In this document: positions 1 through 11,362 of the stretch, in pieces
How the letters are laid out: the number at the start of each line of letters is the position of its first letter
Position numbering within the stretch: position 1 is the first letter of the stretch
From: Choristocarpus tenellus KU-1152
Lineage: Eukaryota; Phaeophyceae
Assembly (NCBI GenBank): GCA_964200185.2
Contig: CAXNAD020000028.1
Location: forward strand, 1-43,480
Direction of reading: 5' to 3'
DNA length: 43,480 bases
Position numbers and translations under genes: made by a program
The notes under the pieces: generated by a model
Told to the model about the DNA's origin: nothing
The model's input: the letters and a program-made list of their open reading frames with translations, nothing else
Databases searched by the model: none

Positions 1-533
1 TGAAGATGATATTGATGTTAATAAAGATGGTGTTGGTGTTAATAAAAGATGATATTGATGTTAATGAAGATGATATTGATGTTAATAAAGATGGTGTTGA
101 TGTTAATAAAAGATGATATTGATGTTAATAAAGATGATATTGATATTAATAAAGATGGTGTTGGTGTTAATAAAAGATGATATTGATGTTAATAAAGATG
201 ATATTGATGTTAATAAAGATGGTGTTGATGTTAATAAAAGATGATATTGATGTTAATAAAGATGATATTGATGTTAATAAAGATGGTGTTGGTGTTAATA
301 AAATATGATATTGATGTTAATAAAGATGATATTGATGTTAATAAAGATGATATTGATGTTAATAAAGATGGTGTTGGTGTTAATAAAAGATGATATTGAT
401 GTTAATAAAGATGGTGTTGGTGTTAATAAAAGATGATATTGATGTTAATAAAGATGATATTGATGTTAATAAAGATGGTGTTGATGTTAATAAAAGATGA
501 TATTGATGTTAATAAAGATGATATTGGTGTTTA
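1..533. repeat. 21/22-bp minisatellite with higher-order AAB pattern, no cytosine on + strand
   Basis: About 25 head-to-tail units fill this stretch. Type A is 21 bp (GATGATATTGATGTTAATAAA with few variants). Type B is 22 bp and carries GGTGTTG(G/A)T in place of GATATTGAT plus one extra A. The order is mostly A-A-B, giving a 64-bp higher-order unit, and B units with GGT and with GAT tend to alternate. There is no C on the + strand until about position 534. A 21-bp unit would read as a heptapeptide, but the 22-bp units shift the frame, so it is not coding. It lies upstream of the first visible SF3B3 exon, hence probably in an intron, and it runs off the left edge. Confidence 0.95.
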
Positions 534-887
534 CGGTTTTACTGTTGCTATGACTTGTAGGTAGTCCACCTATAAATACTTCTCATGTTACATATATTGA
601 TTTTCGTATGTTTATCACTATGAATGTTAGTAAGGATTGTGTTCGTAATGTACAATGATAATCTTCTATGAATATAATGGAAGGTATTGTCTTTTGTTTT
701 TGAGTGTGAGATCTGTACCCTTTATTGTCCAACACTATATATATATATATTGTTACTATACAGCATGCACAACAAGTGCAGAGTCCCTTACCCCATAACA
801 TATCCTCTTGGTGCAAACATTTCACTCATGCATGTCACAGCCATGCCATCAATTTTTGTGGTGTAAATGGTTTTTGCTGGTGCATGC

Positions 888-929
888 CTGCCAGTGACAT
901 GCTTGCTAGTGACATGCCTGCCAGTGATA
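888..929 (+). repeat. Triplicated 15-bp unit forming three in-phase 3' splice sites of SF3B3
   Basis: Three 15-bp units of the form (C/T)TGC(C/T)AGTGACATGC follow one another from 888, the third diverging after GTGA. Each contains one AG, at 893-894, 908-909 and 923-924. They sit where the first SF3B3 exon in the window must begin. As they are 15 bp apart, using any of them keeps the same frame and adds or removes five codons. Similarity to plant SF3B3 around the CIRxLDPR stretch favours the middle AG, with the exon starting at 910. Confidence 0.6.
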
Positions 930-3900
930 AACTCTCGATGTGTTCCTATTGACCTCTCCCCACTGATACCCCCAGACAACAATGAAGCTGCTTTTTCGGT
1001 TACACCAGTTACATTCCATAATCGAGGGGGTGAGGCATTTGTTGTCGTGGGCACTGCAAGGGGACTTACCTTCCATCCTCGGAGTCACAAGGGGTGCTTT
1101 GTGCACGTATATAGGTGATGAGGGTGTACACTTAAGAATATTAGATCACTATTATTTTAATGCTATTGCTCTTGCTACCTTAACACTAGTACTTGTATTT
1201 ATAGTATTTATAGTGTTGGAGGGACCGCTACTACTCCATTGCTTGTATTGATAGTATTGATGTAATAATAACATATTGTTTTGTGGAGTTGGTATGTGCA
1301 TGTATCCTGCTGGTTTGCAAAAGTTTTCAATTATTATTATTATTATTATTATTCTAGTGTTACTTCAGTTAGAACATTGAAATTTTAGTTTAAGGCGTAT
1401 CACGAATGTGTTGGTAGATTTAGACAGGTTATTGTGTTTGATGAGAGACACACCTGGTGTGAGATTATTGAATGCAATACATGTTAATTGGAAGTGTGTT
1501 GAACTAGAGTTTGTTGTGAGGGGGATCTTGATTCTATTGTTTGTGTGGGAAAACTAACTGGACGTTTGTACTACTTCCTCTGTTGAGCATCAGTTGAAAC
1601 TGCTCGTGGAGCAGTTCTTTCTGAAGCATTAGTGTGCCTATATAAAACTTCATAGCCCAGGGATCATTCATTGTATTGATCAAGAGACCTGCTGAGAGTT
1701 TAACCTCATCATGAGTTTTTGCAAGCTCCCCATGGAAGATAGTGAAATGATGATATTAGTACCATCTTGTGCATTTTTAGCCTGCCTACCAACTGTTGTG
1801 ACTGATTCTGAACATAGGCAGTACTGTTATTATGATTAATAGTGTATAGTATAGCTTTGAGATAAACTAATCAAATCATGACATGATACAAGGAGTATTG
1901 TCTCAATTAATAAAAAAACAAGATAAGCTGGAGTTTTTGTGATGTGGTAATGAATAAGTATGGTATTGAAGACATCATTGAGGTCCTGTAGCGTACCTGC
2001 CATCGGGTTAGGGAGCTATTGCCTCATGTACAACATACTCTATGTTCAAAGCATGTACATAGACAGAATAGTCCCCAGCTTGGTAGGTACAATGGTACAA
2101 TGCATTTTTAGCCTACCATCACTAACCCTAGTCCCCTACCTCGTCACTGTGTTGTGCACCTTAGTGGATACATTCCACATTCTGGCATATTAAATGACAC
2201 CATTTCCCCCCTGTATTGCCACTTTGTGGAATAATGGGAGTATTGGATTGACAACCATACGCTGGAATAATGATACTGGCAGAGAAATTACGATTCAAAG
2301 TATCTTAGGGTTAGGGTAGAGCCGCGTCCATTTGGGGACCAAAATCCAATGTTGTGATTTTGATGTAATTTTGGCTATTGTATTTGTTTGGAAGTGTCAA
2401 TATCCTTGTTTCAAAGACACCTTTTCATAATGTATACATTTAACATACTCCGAGATATTTTGTAGTATTAAAATGTCATAAAATCCCCGAGAGAAACCAA
2501 ACCCAAATGGACAAACAGGGCAAAACTCGTACCCTCTAACATACTTTCACTCTTACTCGTGAGAACTTTGGCTGTTGCAATTTTCTTGAGACGCTGTACC
2601 CCAAGTCCCTACATGGAATTGGGTATTCTTAATGTAATTTCTTGGAGAATTTGAGGTTAACACAGGAAAATAGTTGAAAAGGCGTTCTCTTCACCTGTAC
2701 CCTCCCCTCTTGAAAATACTCTTATTATTTTTTAGGTAAATACTGTTATTGTGAGGGTAGTTCTGCCGTTACTAAGATGGTGAATTATATTGCATTTATC
2801 ATATATATATATCAGATAGGAATACCGTGCTTTAATGCAATGTATACATGTATAATTAACAGAAGACATGTATTAATACAAGGTGAGGATAAGTTGATTA
2901 TTTTTCAGGGCCGAATATTTGCCATTTAATCCAAGTCTAGATTATTTGAAATGAGCTTACTCTTCATTTGAGTGATGCTTGATTACTTGATTGGTGGGTT
3001 GACTGACCTCTAGTACTATTCAGGTATCAAATTAGTTACGATGCCAAACAAACCAATTAACTTCTAGCAGCAACAGGAGTCAGTCCATACCAGTATTTCC
3101 ACATGCTTGGTAGAACCTCACATAGGGTATACCCTTTGTTCGTGGCAGTGTCACCTATGAACAAAACAACTGCATGAAAGGCTAAGCACTCAAACCTCAT
3201 TCTCCAGTGTGTTGAAAATTGTTTGTAACTTCAGTTTGTCATTCATCAATGACAATGGACATGTAGAAGGTAATACTATTGGTAGTGTATGTGCATATGT
3301 GGCATCTTCATGTTTATTGTCATGTTCCCACTATTTCACTTATAGTAGAAGTAATAGTGACAATGATAGCATATAACCCTAACTCCCCCATGGACATGAT
3401 GATTGTATGCTTGTTACTGTGTGTCAGGGTACTTGAGAACCGATTGGTATTGCTCCACAAGACTGAGGTTCCGGATGTACCACTCACCATGCGAGAATTT
3501 CAGGGTAGATTACTTGTTGGGGTGGGCAAGAGCATCAGGGTGAGCAAATGCTGAAACCTTGTGTTCTTGTGTTCTCATGAGGGGGGACAGGTGTATATAT
3601 ATATTATACATGATCTTTCAGCTTTTACAGCCTATTTCTGAAACAGGTATGTCTTGACTGCAATGTGGTATCATAACAGATACTTGCCAAATGTTGTGTA
3701 ACACTTTGAATTCATCCCAAAATTGGAGGACATGCCATTTGACATTTAGAGACTTGTGATACTCTGAGTTTTTTTTTATGATGTGATGATGTGATAATGT
3801 AGTCTACACAGGAATTGAGGTAACTGTTGTATCTATTATATTAGGGTTGCAATGATGTGTTTTGTGTGGGTGGAATCATTATATTGATTCTATCCATCTC

Positions 3901-6900
3901 CTTAGAAATATCTTCCTTCATACTTTTGCTTTTGGTCATGTCGCTAGTCACGCTCTAGTTGATGTCACCATTATTACTATTACGATAATCCTGCATATGA
4001 TTATTTTGCATCTGAGGCCAATGAAACTAAATGATTATTCAGATCAATAGAGTTGTGTGGAAGTTGATGAATGTAACATACAAACATCATTACACCATAT
4101 CACCACAGTGGTCTGCTTCAGTGTCTTTTGGTGTGTGATAAATGAGATTTGGCCTACTCCAATATGCAATATGCTAGCTACATTACATACAGCAATATAC
4201 CTTGAGTCTAATGCAAACTGGCTCTGAAGGTGGGTAGGAGGTGTGCTGAAATATCGTTGTAGATTACTCCACACAATTTTTTTTTCATGATTATTAATAA
4301 CCAAGAAGAAATAGTGATGCTGCTACTGTCATACTTTTTATGTTAGTACTGGGATTTGCACAAATGGAAGTAGACACACACAGGTGTCTTTCAGGCATTA
4401 CAACTTCCTTAGTTGCCAGTTACCAGTTACTCTTTGTCATACATGTCTGTTTATTCCTGATAACCATCTTGCCTCCTCTAGATGTACGATTTGGGTAAGA
4501 AGAAGCTATTACGAAAGTGTGAGAATAAGCAAATGCCTTCCATGGTGGTTAGCTTGAGTGTGGTGGGTGATCGTGTATTTGCTGGAGACCAAATGGAGAG
4601 CTGTCACTGTTTCAAATATCGCCGGGTGGAGAACCAACTTGTGGAGTTTGCTGATGACCAGGTGAGGTTGTCATTTGTGGATTGTGGCGTCACAAGCCAC
4701 TGGGTAGAGATTTTTCATCCTTAATTTCTTGATACTCTACAAGAAGGGTCACTGAGGTTGATGTTGATACCAAGTAAAAGTTCTGTATGGATGTCAACTG
4801 TAAGTAATAGTGTAATTATCATCAATGAATAATGTGATTTGATATTGGTGAGTTTGAATTTTGAAACTAATGATAATTTAAAGTAGTGTTGTTTTAATGA
4901 CTAAGGCCTGTAGCATTTATAGGTCCATGTATTGCTCTGACCTACAACTCTTCAAATATCTACAATCTGTTTCTTATGCTCTGTGAGAAGGGATTGGCAA
5001 GACACAAAACTGATACTGTACCAAGTAGGAATATTTATCAATTTTATCATCAATATCGTGATATTTGATCATGAGACATTCACTAGACACAGGTCGTTGA
5101 TCATGAGACATTTCACTATGTTTTGTACCTGAGATGACTGTACCTGGTGCCTAATGTGACTGTCAAAGATTTGACCATCAGACGACCTTTTATGCCATAT
5201 GATACATACTATCATGTCATTTCATTCTCACCTGCTGGTAGGTACCACGCTATGTGACCAAGACTTGTTTGTTGGACTATGATAGCATTGCTGGTGCGGA
5301 CAAGTTTGGTAACATCTTTGTTCTGAGGGTTCCTTCTGACGTCAGTGACGATGTTGACAACCCAACAGGTCAGAGGAGTGTATTTATAACAATAATAATA
5401 GTGTCAGACATTTTTCAATGCCCTCTTGTCTTGTTTTTGGCCGTTTTTTGTTGACACATGTGAGTGTTGACACATGTGAGTGTCAGGTCACACTATTTCC
5501 ATTCCTCCTCTTAAATCCCAAGTTAGAAGTGTCACATGTCATTGTCATTATTATTATTATTATTATTATTATTCCTGTTTATGGCAAACCAAGATGGCCT
5601 CTTCTTTTTTCCTCAAGGGATTTTTTTGGAACAGTAGATAACTGTAGATAACTGCTATCGTTTTTTGTGCGTGCTTTTTTGACATAATCATGACTCAAGG
5701 GCAACAACTGAAAACAAGTCCATAACCCTGGGTATAGGTAATGGTTGTTGGATGCATGCAGCAATGGACTGATGTTGCATTGATTCCAGAGGGGTTGTTC
5801 TGTGTAAGAAAATCATCACTACATCAAAATCTGTACCTGGAAGTTTGTTCCCTGTTAAAAGTTCTGAACTGACTGAAGGTATCATGACTAAGATGTGTCT
5901 AGCTATGGAAGTTGATGTTGAGGTTGAGGTTGCTACGGCAAAGGTCACCATTCATGAAGGCCTCAAAGGTGAAAAACTGGGTTAGAAGTATTGTTCAGTA
6001 GACCTCCAAGGTCTATTTAATGCACTCGGAATGGGTGTTGAACTTCACTGTATAGTTAGTAAAATATGTGTATGCATATATTCATGAAATGATCCAAATT
6101 TGTACTTTGGATATTATACTGTGATTGGCTAAAGAATATCATACTTGGAATTGCAACTATAGTGTGAACATTTCAACACTCTTGGTGATGTTTAAAGGAG
6201 ATCATATGGGCTGATTGATCATTTCTTGTGTGATGAAAGACACTATTGATTTGCAGGTCTTGTACTCTTTAAAGATATCAATACCAATCATTCTTGGATC
6301 GCTTTTGAATAATCCCTTGATCTCTTGATGCAAGTCTTCAAACCAATACCATACCATGATATGTACTCTCAATCTATACTACATGTATTGACCAACCTCA
6401 ATGGTGCTGCATCACTGAAATGGGAATTATAAAGTACCAAATGGGACTTCCTTTTTATGAGATAAGTGATGAGATTGAAATTACTAATCACAGGCACCCA
6501 TTTCAATAAAAGATACAGAAAATGAAAATTCCTGGGTTTTTCCCTTTCAATTTCTAAGAATTTTTATCTCATCCCATCATCGTCTCTCCTACATTTCATG
6601 TATTTGTTTTACCAATACTCAATAATATTTCTCAGTAACATAAATTATTTCTACCCCAACTCTGATCAGGATAGATGCATTCCTTACAGAATAATGGGTG
6701 AACTTTACACATCCTGGATGTTTTAAGGATAATGGGATAATGCACTGTATGAATCCCATCATAAGGTTTGACTTTGTATGATGTCTATACCCCGCCTCTT
6801 TGTGCCCCTTCTCAGGGGATTCTCCTAGACAGCATCAAATGTTGCTATTATATTATTGTTTTGTCGACAAAGAATAATAAAATACAGCTGTGTGATTTGT

Positions 6901-8454
6901 GCCCCTAGCTTTACCTGACTTCAAGATGTGCAAGACATTTGCTATTGTATCTGTCATAGTGTACATGTGTTCTGGTTGTCCTTACTGAACATTGCCATAC
7001 CCACACCATGTATGTATGTATATTGTATGTATTTTGGTCAGGTAACCGCCTTCTGTGGGACTCTGGACACCTCAGTGGGGCACCTAATAAGGTGCAGCAA
7101 CTGTCACAGGTGAGTACAAGAGTAGAGCGCTGGCTCTAGCTCTAGCCTAGCTATGCTAATGTGCCAAGTTACAAGAGGCCAAGTTGTGAAATATTGATTG
7201 ATGGGTGCAGCATCAGATTTTGATGTTCCAGACTGTCTTGCTGATTTATGGGGAGTGTACTTCGTTAAAGTGTTTTGTGCTTAGAGTTATTTTATTCTAA
7301 ACCAAAGATACACGGGACAGGAGTGGCTATCCTTGAATATCTCAATTTGTGCACATTGAGAGGTCTGCTAGTTGTCTTGATGAGAGGTAATGTGAGACTA
7401 TCACCCTTTCCACACTTAACATACACCACAAAGGTTCAATTTGAACAGTAAAATAACCCAGTTGCTGTTTGATGGATTTGAATTGGGTCAATGTTGTGAC
7501 GTTTGTTTGTGATAGTCAAAATACATGACCTTCCAATCCCGTTAGGATTTGAATATTTGAATGTGATATAATTTTTTTCTTTTGAGTTCATCAAGCAAGG
7601 GTGATCTGCCCCCATTTGAAACTTGACAAAAAAAAAAAACTCCTTCCTACTCATCTAGTTCCATGTTGGAGAAGTTGTGACATCTCTGCAGAAAACAACA
7701 CTGGTGCCTGGTGGGGCAGAAGTGCTTCTATACACAACTGTTACTGGGTCAATTGGTGCCTTGCTGCCATTCAAGACCAGGTGATAATGCAGACAATAGA
7801 TGCTGTGTGCCAGAAAATGAGAATTCCATCCTGTTGCATGTATCGAATGCAAACGGAATATATTGAATGAATATGTGAGAATTCTTGTGACTAGAAGTAT
7901 TGGGATTTTTATTTTGGCATCCTATGTCCTTTGCTTTGGTCAGGGATGATGTGGACTTCTTCACACACATGGAGATGTATATGCGACAGGAGAAGAACAC
8001 TCTCTGTGGCAGAGACCACATTTCATACCGCTCCTACTATCTCCCTGCTAAGGTCAGTGGATCAACTCTTGTTTTGGACAGATACCATCTTCCTACCAGT
8101 CCTCTCCTATGAGGAGATACACACAAACTACAAATTGGTTTATGTGGCACATAGAAGGTCAACGCACATAATGGTGATCTAATCTAATTGCTGACGAGTC
8201 AAAATCTAGTTTTTGTTTTGTTGAAGGGAAGATGGAATATACGGAATATGCACTAATATTTTTGCAACCAATGACCACACTGACCACATTGTCCTGTTCG
8301 TTTTTTTGACCTGCAGGATGTGGTTGATGGTGAACTCTGTGAGCAGTATTCAAGCCTACCATATGAGAAGCAGAAGGTTGTGGCAACTGGGCTTGACAGG
8401 AGTGTTGGAGAGGTTGTGAAGAAATTGGAAGATGTACGGAACCGACTACTATAG
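910..8454 (+). CDS. SF3B3: Splicing factor 3B subunit 3 (SF3B3/SAP130), C-terminal exons, 5' partial
   Basis: SF3B3 is a scaffold of the SF3b part of U2 snRNP, made of WD-like beta propellers, and acts in bran­ch-site recognition in the nucleus. Eight exons are visible: 910-1114 (start could be 895 or 925), 3428-3539, 4482-4661, 5242-5368, 7042-7109, 7659-7780, 7944-8052 and 8317-8454, ending in TAG. All junctions keep phase with GT-AG borders (for example gtgagt at 7110 and gtgagc at 3540). Family hallmarks are easy to see: NEAAFSV, FQGRLLVGVGKSIR, YDLGKKKLLRKCENK, ENQLVEFADD, DYDSIAGADKFGNIFVLR, TTLVPGGAEVLLYTT, LCGRDHISYRSYYLPAK and a C-terminus ending VVKKLEDVRNRLL. About 320 residues, roughly the last quarter of a normal 1200-residue protein, are present; the rest lies left of the window. 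The exon track fits plant SF3B3 well (GAPNKV and MRQE stretches). Introns are 163 to 2313 bp. Confidence 0.97.
1330..1353. repeat. (ATT)n microsatellite in SF3B3 intron
   Basis: Eight uninterrupted TTA/ATT units lie in the 2313-bp intron. A second (ATT)n tract of similar length is at 5548-5573 in another intron of the same gene. Confidence 0.95.
2295..2550. mobile_element. MITE-like inverted-repeat element in SF3B3 intron
   Basis: The left end reads TCAAAGTATCT (2295-2305) and leads to GTCCATTTGGG (2326-2336). The right end mirrors this: CCCAAATGGAC (2502-2512) is the exact reverse complement of the 11-bp inner block, and the stretch up to CATACTTTCA (2540-2549) is an imperfect reverse complement of the outer left end. 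The result is about 255 bp with long, imperfect terminal inverted repeats and no coding capacity, as expected of a miniature inverted-repeat transposable element. Copies with the same left end occur at 36920 and 43291. No target-site duplication is obvious. Confidence 0.6.
5065..5112. repeat. 16-bp direct repeat in SF3B3 intron
   Basis: TTGATCATGAGACATT occurs twice, about 32 bp apart, in the intron following the exon that ends at 5368's upstream neighbour (intron 4662-5241). A second short duplication, GACACATGTGAGTGTT, lies in the next intron near 5453-5483. Both look like slippage duplications. Confidence 0.7.
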
Positions 8455-9512
8455 GATTTTCTTTGAATGTGTTGGGCACACAATACAAGCTGCCCAACCC
8501 TACAGTACAGTATCAAGTCTTGCTCATGGTGGCTCACAAGCTGCTTAGTGTGTCTCATGACCTGCTAATTGAACTTCTCAGCATCATGCAACCTCAACAA
8601 CTGCAGTCTGATGGAAGAACAAAAGCCCTCGGGCATGTTGGTGTGGTAGGCGATTTCATCCCGTACGACCAGTACAGGAGACACCCTAGATATATGGGTG
8701 GGCCAGTAGAAGTACTGTTGTTCCTGGTACAGGTCCACTGTTAAGTTATGGTACATCTTAAAAAAAAAGTCAGCTTTAGTTTACATTGCACTGAGCACAC
8801 CCTTGCATGAATATAATAAGCTCTCCAATCATGAAAAGGCAAGCATTTTATGTGATGCACATTAGTCTGGATTAGACACAACAGTGTTATTCTCTGTCGT
8901 GCATGTGTCTACTGAACCAGGGAGAAACAACAATGAAAGCATGTACTTCCTTTGACAGGTTGTTATTGCCACTTTGTGTTCTACACGTATCATTCACACA
9001 CTACAACAGTACCTAGTGCCATCTTCTCTAAGGACTGTTACATAGTTTGAGGACTGCTCAGCAACTCGTTGAGAATGAGAGTGGGAAAGAGTGTGATGTC
9101 AATATGTATAGAGTGTAAGAACAAAACAAAACGAGTCTTGTTATCAGTTCCTCCATTGTTCAAACATGATGTACCCATATTTGGAGGTGTTGGTGTTCCA
9201 AGACATTATATAAACATGTGGTTTGATTACAATGAAAGCACAAGGAAAGAGCATATTTTGCTTTCCCCCACCAGTCTACTCACAACCAACACCTGAAGTG
9301 AATACTGCCTCAAAAAAACATTCTCTGAAAACAACAGAGTAAAAATAATAAAGAGGTAGGCAGGTTCTGGACCTTTTGCATTTTAAGGTGTTCTTGCACA
9401 GGTGTGATACAACTATTACATTCCTTTTTGTGTACAAACAGATCTCCACAAAATTGACATTCCCCGTTTCAACACATAAAATGTCACCACATCTCAGTTG
9501 AGGCCCTTTCCG
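8455..9512. other. SF3B3 3' UTR and intergenic, no supported gene
   Basis: This stretch follows the SF3B3 stop codon. Short open frames occur on both strands but none matches a family, shows splice-site support or extends an upstream exon. A canonical AATAAA close to the stop was not seen; AATAAA-like sequence appears near 9337-9344. I take the first part as 3' UTR and the rest as intergenic. Confidence 0.5.
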
Positions 9513-9546
9513 GAATTGGTCAAAAATGCTAATTTTTGACCAATTC
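9513..9546. repeat. Perfect 15-bp inverted repeat with 4-nt loop (hairpin)
   Basis: GAATTGGTCAAAAAT (9513-9527), loop GCTA, then the exact reverse complement ATTTTTGACCAATTC (9532-9546). It stands alone about 1.1 kb beyond the SF3B3 stop. Neither arm is followed by a T-run, and no gene clearly ends here. Confidence 0.9.
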
Positions 9547-10016
9547 TTGGGATCCTTAAGAGTGCAACGTTGCCCACTTCTTAAATTTGTTGGCTAAAAA
9601 CGTACAATTCTTGCATTGGGGTCCATGTACGTACATACTTTGGTTGGAGAGTTGAAGTACTAAATGCTGGGGCTTCTTCTGTTGACATTCATATGTGCAA
9701 CTCAAACTTGCTGGGTGTGGGACTATCTACATACACAAGCAACAATTGGCAAAACAAGACTGGACTTCTTAGTTTCTCACCTGCCTCTGTGTGAGTTACT
9801 AAAGTTTGGTCAAAATGTCAAATGTATGTTGAGAGGATATGTCTGCAGTAGCTGCACCAAGTACCTCAAGAGTATTTTGGTATTTATGACATATTATTGA
9901 CTACTTGTGGAATAAAATGTTGATCCCCTCCAAGAGTAGGGTTGGCAAGTATGGTAAAGTTTAATTGAGGATCTATATTACTGCCTATGCTCAAATCGTT
10001 TCTCCCACAATACCAG

Positions 10017-10117
10017 CGTGTTTAGCAAATTTCGGACTGAGCACTGAAAATGAGGACAAACCAAGGAAATTGGTCGAAATGGTGCCTAAGTTGGCAGAGG
10101 AGATACAATACTCCAGA
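10017..10117 (+). CDS. Isolated candidate exon, unknown protein
   Basis: A 101-bp block is open in one frame, preceded by a pyrimidine-rich acceptor (cccacaataccag) and followed by a GTATGC donor. It encodes about 33 residues with a charged, helix-forming end (KLVEMVPKLAEEIQ). No partner exon with matching phase was found on either side and I recognise no family. It may be a chance open stretch. Confidence 0.22.
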
Positions 10118-10849
10118 GTATGCAGCATGTTACTGTGCTATTGTGTTGTGGGAGTGTGAAACAAGGTAGGGAAAATATTTGAACCTCCACTTCATCCAAC
10201 ACACCAACCAGGTTAATGATGAATGTATGTCGTACGTAAGTTGTTACCGCCATGCACTACATTCAGACACCTCCAATAGCATTTCTGACTCTCAGTCCCA
10301 ATTGAGGCGCTTATTGATAGTCCAATCCTCCATAACGATATCTAGCACATTGAACAGCTCTTATTCTCCAAATGCTGTGGTGTCCTCACCAATAATTTCC
10401 CCTGCAGAATCATTACACCTAGCACCACCTGCTTCTGTCTACTGTGGTTTGAGACTAAATGTGCAGTAAGTAGTAGGAGGCTATTACTATGTATTAGTCA
10501 TACCTTCACTTTAACCTGGAAACTATCCCAACCCATGAGCAGAGGTAATGCACACTGCACTACTTCTCAAACTGCTGCATCTAACTGTTTCAGTGGGGCA
10601 TATTGTACTGCCTTCCCTCTTACCTACTTCTTGGAAGTTGGCTTCAGCCATCCCACTGCTTATTGCTCGGCCCCCTCGCCCCTACCTTGTACTGGACCCG
10701 CCTCTCTCTTTGTTCAGGAATTAAGCCTTGGCACCTCGTTCTTGGTCTGGTGTTCTTGTTGAGGCGTATGATCAAAAGACATAATAGCACAAGTGTCCAA
10801 TCCATATTGCTTGCCACGTGGACTTTTAGTAACTGCACCTAGGTATCTA
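10118..10849. other. No supported gene
   Basis: Short open frames exist on both strands, including a serine-rich one near 10179-10469 (+), but no splice-consistent or family-supported coding signal was found. Confidence 0.4.
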
Positions 10850-10851
10850 TG

Positions 10852-10935
10852 AGAGGAATTCTGGTGTTGATGGGGTTGGAACCCTCAAAATTCATGGAGA
10901 GAGCAAAAAACATTAGTCACTGAGCTACTACATTA
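10852..10935 (-). repeat. tRNA-like / SINE-like sequence (A-box and B-box resemblance)
   Basis: Read on the minus strand, TAGCTCAGTGAC resembles a Pol III A box (TRGCNNAGYNGG). About 45 bp downstream GGTTCCAACCC resembles a B box (GGTTCRANNCC), closely followed by ATCAACACCA. The acceptor-stem halves do not pair well, so this is not an intact tRNA gene. It could be a tRNA pseudogene or the head of a tRNA-derived SINE. A comparable arrangement is on the same strand near 28146-28215. Confidence 0.3.
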
Positions 10936-10962
10936 TACCAGTATAGTAATGGGCTTACCAAC

Positions 10963-11002
10963 CTATAGCTGTTGCATCCTGACTATAGCTGTTGCATCCT
11001 GA
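10963..11002. repeat. Perfect 20-bp tandem duplication
   Basis: CTATAGCTGTTGCATCCTGA is present twice with no gap (10963-10982 and 10983-11002). It lies next to the tRNA-like sequence and outside any coding call. Confidence 0.95.
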
Positions 11003-11262
11003 TTCTACGTAAGCTCTTCAATACAGTTTGAAAAACCCATACAAGTGGTATTACTGGTCTTACTTCATACTGATATTATGCATAAGCACAATTGTTCGAC
11101 CCACCCCTCCCTGCTGTCTCCATCCTTGATACAGATCAAACATTATGGTTTACATAAATGCAAAAAATACTGAGAGAGGGCCTTCTTTGAGCAGGGTCTA
11201 CCACCATCACCATTTGCATAGATAATGAAAGTATAACATTGAACATCATTGTCACCTCTTGT

Positions 11263-11362
11263 CTAACTTCCTTGCTTGCCTGTCCCAGCAGTTTTAGCAC
11301 CAAACTCCTCTTCTTCCTTCCCAAAGTCACTATCACCAGCTTCATCATCTCCCCTGTGATCA
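11263..11362 (-). CDS. Candidate acidic terminal exon, unknown protein
   Basis: On the minus strand an acceptor (AATATAG) at 11363 opens a frame of 33 codons ending in TAG at 11263. The product is acidic and low in complexity (GDDEAGDSDFGKEEEEFG). The neighbouring minus-strand stretch 11469-11610 is also open and rich in E and K. Such acidic tails are common at the C-termini of nuclear proteins. It could be the end of the minus-strand exon chain at 12283-13554, but I could not join the two with confidence, and the 11363-12282 interval has competing open frames. Confidence 0.25.

Noticed and set aside
1-533. Minisatellite read as a DDIDVNK heptad protein, or as a CRISPR array
   Set aside because: 22-bp units break the frame, and there are no spacers between repeats; it is a plain tandem array.
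2305-2320. TTAGGGTTAGGG as an interstitial telomere; similar words near 34330 and in 37.2-37.8 kb
   Set aside because: Only two units at a time, and here part of the inverted-repeat element end; too short for a telomere claim.
8463-8744. 93-codon + frame right after SF3B3
   Set aside because: It overlaps the expected 3' UTR, is out of frame with the gene and matches nothing.
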